DNA from: Schoenoplectus triqueter
Lineage: Eukaryota > Streptophyta > Magnoliopsida > Poales > Cyperaceae
Length of the DNA: 64,000 nt
Assembly: GCA_964058805.1 (NCBI GenBank)
Contig: CAXKVV010000081.1
Span: 558,001 to 622,000, forward strand
Reading direction: 5' to 3'
The notes below the pieces were generated by a model. The model was given only the letters and a program-made list of their open reading frames with translations. It had not been told where the DNA came from and made no database searches. Of the stretch, positions 59,184 through 64,000 are shown piece by piece. Position 1 is the first letter of the stretch. Every line of letters begins with the position of its first letter. The translations under genes were made by a program, and so were the position numbers.

Positions 59184-60345
59184 AAGTTTTAAGTTTTAAC
59201 GTTGTAGAATACTATCTTGTCATGTATATTTTTTGTGAAATTATCTTTGAACCGCTTATTTTCTTATATGTGAATAACAGTGCTTTTCGCATAAGCAGCA
59301 AAACATAGGTAGGTTGCATTCAATTAGTACACTTCGTTTCCTAGTTTTTTTCTTTTTGTGACAGGAGATTTTGTTATCAATTTGAACTCATATTTATGTT
59401 AATTTTACCATGATATATTTAATTAATGTATATGAATAAATGGTATTTCAGTTAATTAAATATATTGGTTTTATTTAGTATTTAGTTAATTAGTTCGATG
59501 TGTTTTTACTCAATTCGCGATTCTTTTCCCCTTCATTAATTTGACATAATTTCCTCAAGTTGCAGCTACATATATACATTATAGGCTTATATAATTAAGG
59601 AACAACACCTCGTTCTATTGTTTCACGGTAACCCATTCTGTTATCCTGATTGTTAAACATTATTTTCCTTCACATATACAATCTGAGAAATCTAGCAATC
59701 AATAAATTAAAGCAATGCAACTAGAGTAATAATGCTCACTTTCAATGGTGTTAATTAACTATATATGTACTAATACCAGTGACATCGTTTGAAACTCGTG
59801 TTCATGTCATACAGAGAAAATGCCCATAGCATGTCAGTACTGCCATTCGCCAGGTGACACTAGCACAGGGCAATGTTCTAACTCCTAGGTTATATTTGAT
59901 AGCGGGATAAGTAAGAAATGATTTTATCATCACCTCTCCAAGTGATAGAGTCATCCCCTATTTACTATTACCACTTTATCCCTCAAACAAACAAGGCTTT
60001 ATAGAATAAGTGTCAATCTATTAATTTGCTCATTCCTGCGGATGAATTTTGAAAATGGCTAGTTGACTTAGACTATAGAAGACAGCGCAGTACATATATA
60101 ATAATAACTACAAACACTGTCCCTAACTTCACCTACCATCACTGCACATGGGCCCACACGTTTTTGCTTTTCAGGGGTTCCCATTTGTCAGTGGTAGTTG
60201 AGACATGAGTTGGGCATAATATTTGAGGCATTGAATATTTATCCTAACTTACAATTAAATAGTATTACAAATAGGCATTTTGTTCCGTGTAAATTTATCA
60301 GATAACTCTGCTTATGTAGACTAGTTTCTGCATAGTCTGTTCCAA
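59184..60345. other. MYB 3' flank and spacer
   Basis: AT-rich. No further gene supported before the LINE begins. Confidence 0.4.
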
Positions 60346-60459
60346 TTCAGGATAAATGAGGAGGGTTGTGATGGGTGTGGCGAGATTTGCACTAAAACAG
60401 TCGATCTTTATGGAAGTGAAATCCAGTCAATTTTCGTTGGGGCGTCACCCTATTAGCGA

Positions 60460-60650
60460 CGCGTCATATTAGAACCTGGATATGGCGATAAGAGAACAAG
60501 GGCCGGATCATCACCGCTTTAGTGGCGCACCATATTGGAACCCGGATATGGTGACAAGTGAGCGAGGGCCGGATCATCATCACCTTAGTGACGCGTTACA
60601 TCGGCGCCCGGATATAGTGTCAAATGAACAAGAGTCTTCGCACTTGACTC
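60460..60650 (+). repeat. 66-bp tandem repeat in LINE 5' region
   Basis: Three imperfect units with CCTGGATATGGCG, CCCGGATATGGTG and CCCGGATATAGTG spaced 66 bp apart. Since 66 is a multiple of three, the frame encodes 22-residue repeats containing GPDHH, then an A-rich stretch, then PDMV/PDIV. Confidence 0.8.
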
Positions 60651-61207
60651 GACGAGTGCGATGGGTAAGGAAGCTAGTCGGGGAAAGTAGAATTCATTTA
60701 GGTAGTTGGAATGTAGGGTCCTCAACAGGTAAGTTAAGAGAGTTAGTTGATACTACGATTAGGAGATGCGTTAATATCTTATGTGTTCAGGAGGCTAAAT
60801 GGACAGGTCAGAAAGCTAAGGAGGTAAAGAATACGGGATTCAAATTGTGGTACACAGAAAAAAAACGAAGTAGAAATGGTGTAGGCATCTTAATTGATAA
60901 GAGTCTCAAGAATGTAGTTGTCATAGTTAGGAGACAAGAGGACATGATCATCATAATCAAATTATTTTTTGGAGATTTAGTCTTGAACGTCATCAATGTA
61001 TATGCCCCACAAGTAGGTTTTAGCGATGATGTCAAGAGACAATTCTGGGAAGACTTTGAGGACATGATTAGAGGAGTGCCTAATAGTGAAAAAAGTTTCA
61101 TTGGAGAAGATCTTAATGGTCATGTTGGCACAGTTAGAGGGGGTTTGAGAGGGTACATGAGGGTTTTGGATATGGCGAACAGAATCAAGAGGGAGAAGAC
61201 ATCTTGA
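60482..61207 (+). pseudogene. LINE APE-type endonuclease domain
   Basis: 241 codons. After the tandem-repeat N-terminus comes the endonuclease/exonuclease/phosphatase fold: HLGSWNVGSSTGKL (first conserved Asn), ILCVQEAKW (catalytic Glu), GVGILIDKS, VLNVINVYAPQ and FIGEDLNGHVG (GDxN block with GED). The last block normally begins GDFN, so GEDLN is altered. The frame ends at TGA 61205, where a one-base shift (EDILNFAIAYD in the next frame) continues the protein as IDFVLTR and so on. Confidence 0.78.
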
Positions 61208-62598
61208 ACTTCGCTATAGCTTACGACCTTATGGTAGCGAACACCTTCTTTAGAAAGAAAAAATCGCATTTAACTACTTTCAGCAGTGGCCAGCACTCGA
61301 GCCAGATCGATTTTGTCCTGACTAGAATGGAGGAGAGACCAAACTGCATGGATTGTAAGGTTATACCTGGCGAATGTGTTATCACACAACACAAACTTTT
61401 GGTGGCTGATTTTTATTTTCAGGTATGCGTTTGGCGAGATAGAGGCATGAAAATAACGAGAACGAGGTGGTGAAAGCTCAAAAGGGATGTTTCTTAGGTG
61501 TTTAAGAATAGAGTTATTGCAAAAAGATCGTGGAACGAAAATGAGGATGCGGATAATAAGTGGAAGGAGATGGTGACTCACATTCAGAAGGTGACTATAG
61601 AGGTGTTTGGAGTAACTAGAGAAAATAAACGTGAACATAAAGACACTTGGTGGTGGAATGATGATGTACAAAAGGCTATCAATGAGAAAAAAGAATATTA
61701 CAAATGTTTACATCACAATAGGAGTGATGAAAACATACAAAAGTACAAAGAAGCTAAAAGAAACGCAAAGAAAGTTGTGAGCGAAGCAAGGGGTCAAGCA
61801 TATACGGAGCTGTATCGAAAATTAGATACGAAAGGGCGAAAATGATGTCTACAAGATGGCTAAACTTCGAGAAAGAAAGATAAGAGACTTCAACCAAATT
61901 AAATGTATTAAGGATGAGGCTGATAGACTTTTGGTGAAGGATGAGGAGATTAAGAACAGATGGAGAGAATACTTCGACAAGCTATTCAACGATGAGAGTG
62001 AGAAAACCACGATCGAGTTGGACGACTCAATTGACACCAATAGGCGATTTCTTCGGAGAATTCAAGAGTCTGAGCTGAAATAAGCTTTAAAAAAAGATAA
62101 AAACATGTAAGGCGTTAGGACCAGATGACATCCTGATTGAGATATGGAGATGTCTTGGAGATATAACAATAGTGTGGCTCACTAAACTATTTAATACCAT
62201 TTTTCGGTTCAATAAGATGTCTGATGAGTGGAGAAGAAGTATATTAGTATCAATCTTCAAGAATAAAGGAGATATACAAAGTTGTACTAATTACAGAGGA
62301 ATTAAGCTCATGAGTCATATCATGAAGCTTTGGGAGAGAGTGATCGAGCACCGTTTAAGAAAACTGATAACTGTCTCTAAAAATCAGTTTGGTTTTATGC
62401 CTGAGAGGTCCACTATGGAGGTGATTTTCTTGATAAGATAACTTATGGAGAGACATCGGGAACAAAAGAAAGACCTACGTATGATATTTATTGATTTGGA
62501 TAAAAAGCGTATGATAAAATACCGAAAAATATCATGTGGTGGGCGCTCAAAAAGAAACTAGTCCCAACAAAATACGTTACCCATATTAAGGATATGTA
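61204..62598 (+). pseudogene. LINE reverse transcriptase, N-terminal and palm part, broken
   Basis: Successive frames read SSQIDFVLTRMEERP (end of the endonuclease), then a linker, REYFDKLFNDES, WRRSILVSIFKNKGDIQSC, TNYRGIKLMSHIMKLWE and NQFGFMPERSTMEVIF. Stops and shifts separate them (for example 61471, 61843, 62081 and 62439). The sequence leaves the family at about 62599, before the catalytic FADD block. Confidence 0.78.
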
Positions 62599-62599
62599 A

Positions 62600-63104
62600 A
62601 GAATCATTATAACGGTTTGTAAAGAATAGTCATTGGATCAACTGATCTGAAACGTTATAACGATTTATCAAATCGTTATACGTTTCATGAAATGTTATAA
62701 CGATTACAGAATCGTTATACGTTTCACAAATCGTTGTAACGATTACTGAATCATTACATAACGATACACTCTGGTTTCTTTTAGAATATTTCCGCCTTAG
62801 AATATTTTTTAGTATTGAGATGAACTGTTATAACGTTTACTGAATCGTTATAACGATTCCTTGGGCAGATGTAATTTTTTTGTTGTTTAAGCTCAATTTA
62901 TCTTGACCAATTCAACCCAGTTTGAATCTAACTAAACCTAAGCCTAATGCAGTCTTAATTAAGCTCTTATATCCCAGCACTAGTCTTGGTTCTTATACAC
63001 TAGTCCATTTTGTTAATCCCTACACAAAACTCAAACAAGGCAAATTGTAAAATTCAAGATTGTTTTGCAAATCGACAAATCAAAGAAGATGTTAAGTGTA
63101 ACAG
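62600..63104. other. Foreign block with GTTATAACGATT palindromes inside the LINE
   Basis: It replaces about 89 bp that are present in the intron-7 LINE (35146-35234). The left half (62605-62860) holds about ten copies of AACGATT / AATCGTTATA in both orientations. The right half has no obvious structure. No clean terminal repeats or target duplication. Confidence 0.6.
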
Positions 63105-63947
63105 AGTCCATATATTTTCACCTTAGTGATGGGCAAGATCACAAAGGACATACAAGGAGATATTCCTTGGTGTATGCTCTTTACTGATGATGTGGTGTTG
63201 ATTGACGAGAGCAGAATTGGAGTCAATCAGAAACTAGAGTTGTGGAGATAAACTTTAGAATCGAAAGGTTTTAAACTTAGTAGGATCAAAACTGAATATA
63301 TGAGGTGTCAGTTCAGCGAAGAAAACTCAGATGACGGAGATGTTAATTTAGATGGACGAGTAGTACCTATGAATGACACATTTTGATATTTGAGATCGAT
63401 GTTGCAGAGTGAAGGAGAGATCAATGAAGATTTTAATCATAGAATAAGAGCTGGATGGGTAAAATGGAGACAAGCATCTGGTGTTCTTTGTGACAAGAAG
63501 GTCCCAAATAAACTAAAAGGCAATTTCTATAGGTCGGCGATTAGACCTGCGATAATGTATGGCGCAAAATGTTGGGTTATAAAAGGACAACACGTCCAGA
63601 AGATTATTGTAGCTAAAATGCGAATATTGTGTTGGATATGTGGCCACACAAGGAAAGATCGAATCATAAATGATGATATTAGAGACAAACTTGGGGTAGC
63701 ACCAATTCAAGAGAAGCTAGTCCAACATCATTTGCGATGGTTTGGTCATATCCAACGAAGGCATTTGGAAGCACCAGTACGTAGTGGTATTCTAAGTCGT
63801 CCTGAAAATACAAGAAGAGAAAGAGGTCGACCGAGACTAACGTGGGAGGAAACAATAAAAAGAGATTTGAAGGAATGGAATATATCCAAAGAGCTTGCTT
63901 TGGATATGAGTTCTTGGAAGATGACGATTTATGTACATAAACCATGA
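63105..63947 (+). pseudogene. LINE reverse transcriptase C-terminal part, broken
   Basis: It reads DIQGDIPWCMLFTDDVVLID; the usual FADD is FTDD here. An in-frame TAA follows LELWR near 63248, and a second stop lies before 63390. Then an open 185-codon frame holds the C-terminal zinc-knuckle-like region (GHTRKDRI, RWFGHIQRRHLEAPV, RERGRPRLTWEETIKRDL), typical of plant RTE LINEs. Confidence 0.8.
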
Positions 63948-64000
63948 TTTAAGAGTTAGAGTCTAATATAGAGTTATAGATTTCATGTTCTTAGATTTTT

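Larger units (their letters stand above)
60350..64000 (+). mobile_element. RTE-type LINE, longer copy, inactive, runs off window
   Basis: This contains the endonuclease and reverse transcriptase regions of the family also found in RIC1 intron 7. Order: 5' leader; 66-bp tandem repeats (60460-60650); APE-type endonuclease frame 60482-61207; continuation frame from 61204; linker 61498-61845; reverse transcriptase frames 61856-62083 and 62172-62590; a foreign 0.5-kb block; reverse transcriptase resumed from 63105; C-terminal frame 63390-63947. The sequence still matches the LINE 3' UTR at the window edge, so the 3' end lies outside. Confidence 0.85.

Overview
This is a gene-poor, AT-rich eudicot nuclear window. 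Genes are split by GT-AG introns, plant-specific protein families are present, and transposon relics fill most of the remaining space. I found three intact protein genes, one clearly broken gene, and a dense set of mobile elements. Nothing bacterial, viral or CRISPR-like was seen. I cannot name the species.

Layout. 1-9.3 kb is a repeat nest: four long foldback hairpins inside TA/GA microsatellites, CACTA-type transposon ends, a Mutator-like MITE with a 10-bp target duplication, and a decayed transposon coding relic. 9.4-16.1 kb holds a dispersed repeat and several small hAT-like elements rich in GGGTC or GACCC. 16.386-17.767 kb is an intact two-exon GT31 galactosyltransferase-like gene. 21.2-22.3 kb carries three more hAT-like elements, one with a perfect 8-bp target duplication. 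22.622-26.354 kb is a Mutator-like element (MULE) with long terminal inverted repeats, a perfect 9-bp duplication and a decayed transposase. It sits 61 bp upstream of the start codon of an APC4 (anaphase-promoting complex subunit 4) copy that keeps only its N- and C-terminal ends.

30.060-43.556 kb is a complete 23-exon RIC1 gene encoding 1117 residues, on the plus strand. Its intron 7 contains an RTE-type LINE that landed on the exon 8 splice acceptor. An 11-bp duplication (GTTGCAGTTAT) flanks the LINE, so the acceptor was copied and RIC1 stayed spliceable. Intron 9 holds a three-layer transposon nest. 43.6-57.1 kb is a long AT-rich intergenic stretch with one CACTA derivative and further foldback elements. 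57.145-59.183 kb is an intact three-exon R2R3-MYB gene of the RAX/MYB36 type. From about 60.35 kb to the window edge lies a longer but dead copy of the same RTE LINE family, with a 66-bp tandem repeat at its 5' end and a 0.5-kb foreign replacement inside its reverse transcriptase.

The genes are unrelated (cell-wall or glycoprotein glycosylation, cell-cycle ubiquitin ligase relic, Golgi Rab exchange factor, transcription factor). The common theme is transposon insertion around, and in one case exactly on, gene boundaries. I did not find a convincing new multi-gene system. The strongest observations are the duplicated RIC1 splice acceptor, the APC4 internal-deletion pseudogene with a MULE in its leader, and the cluster of long hairpins near position 1.
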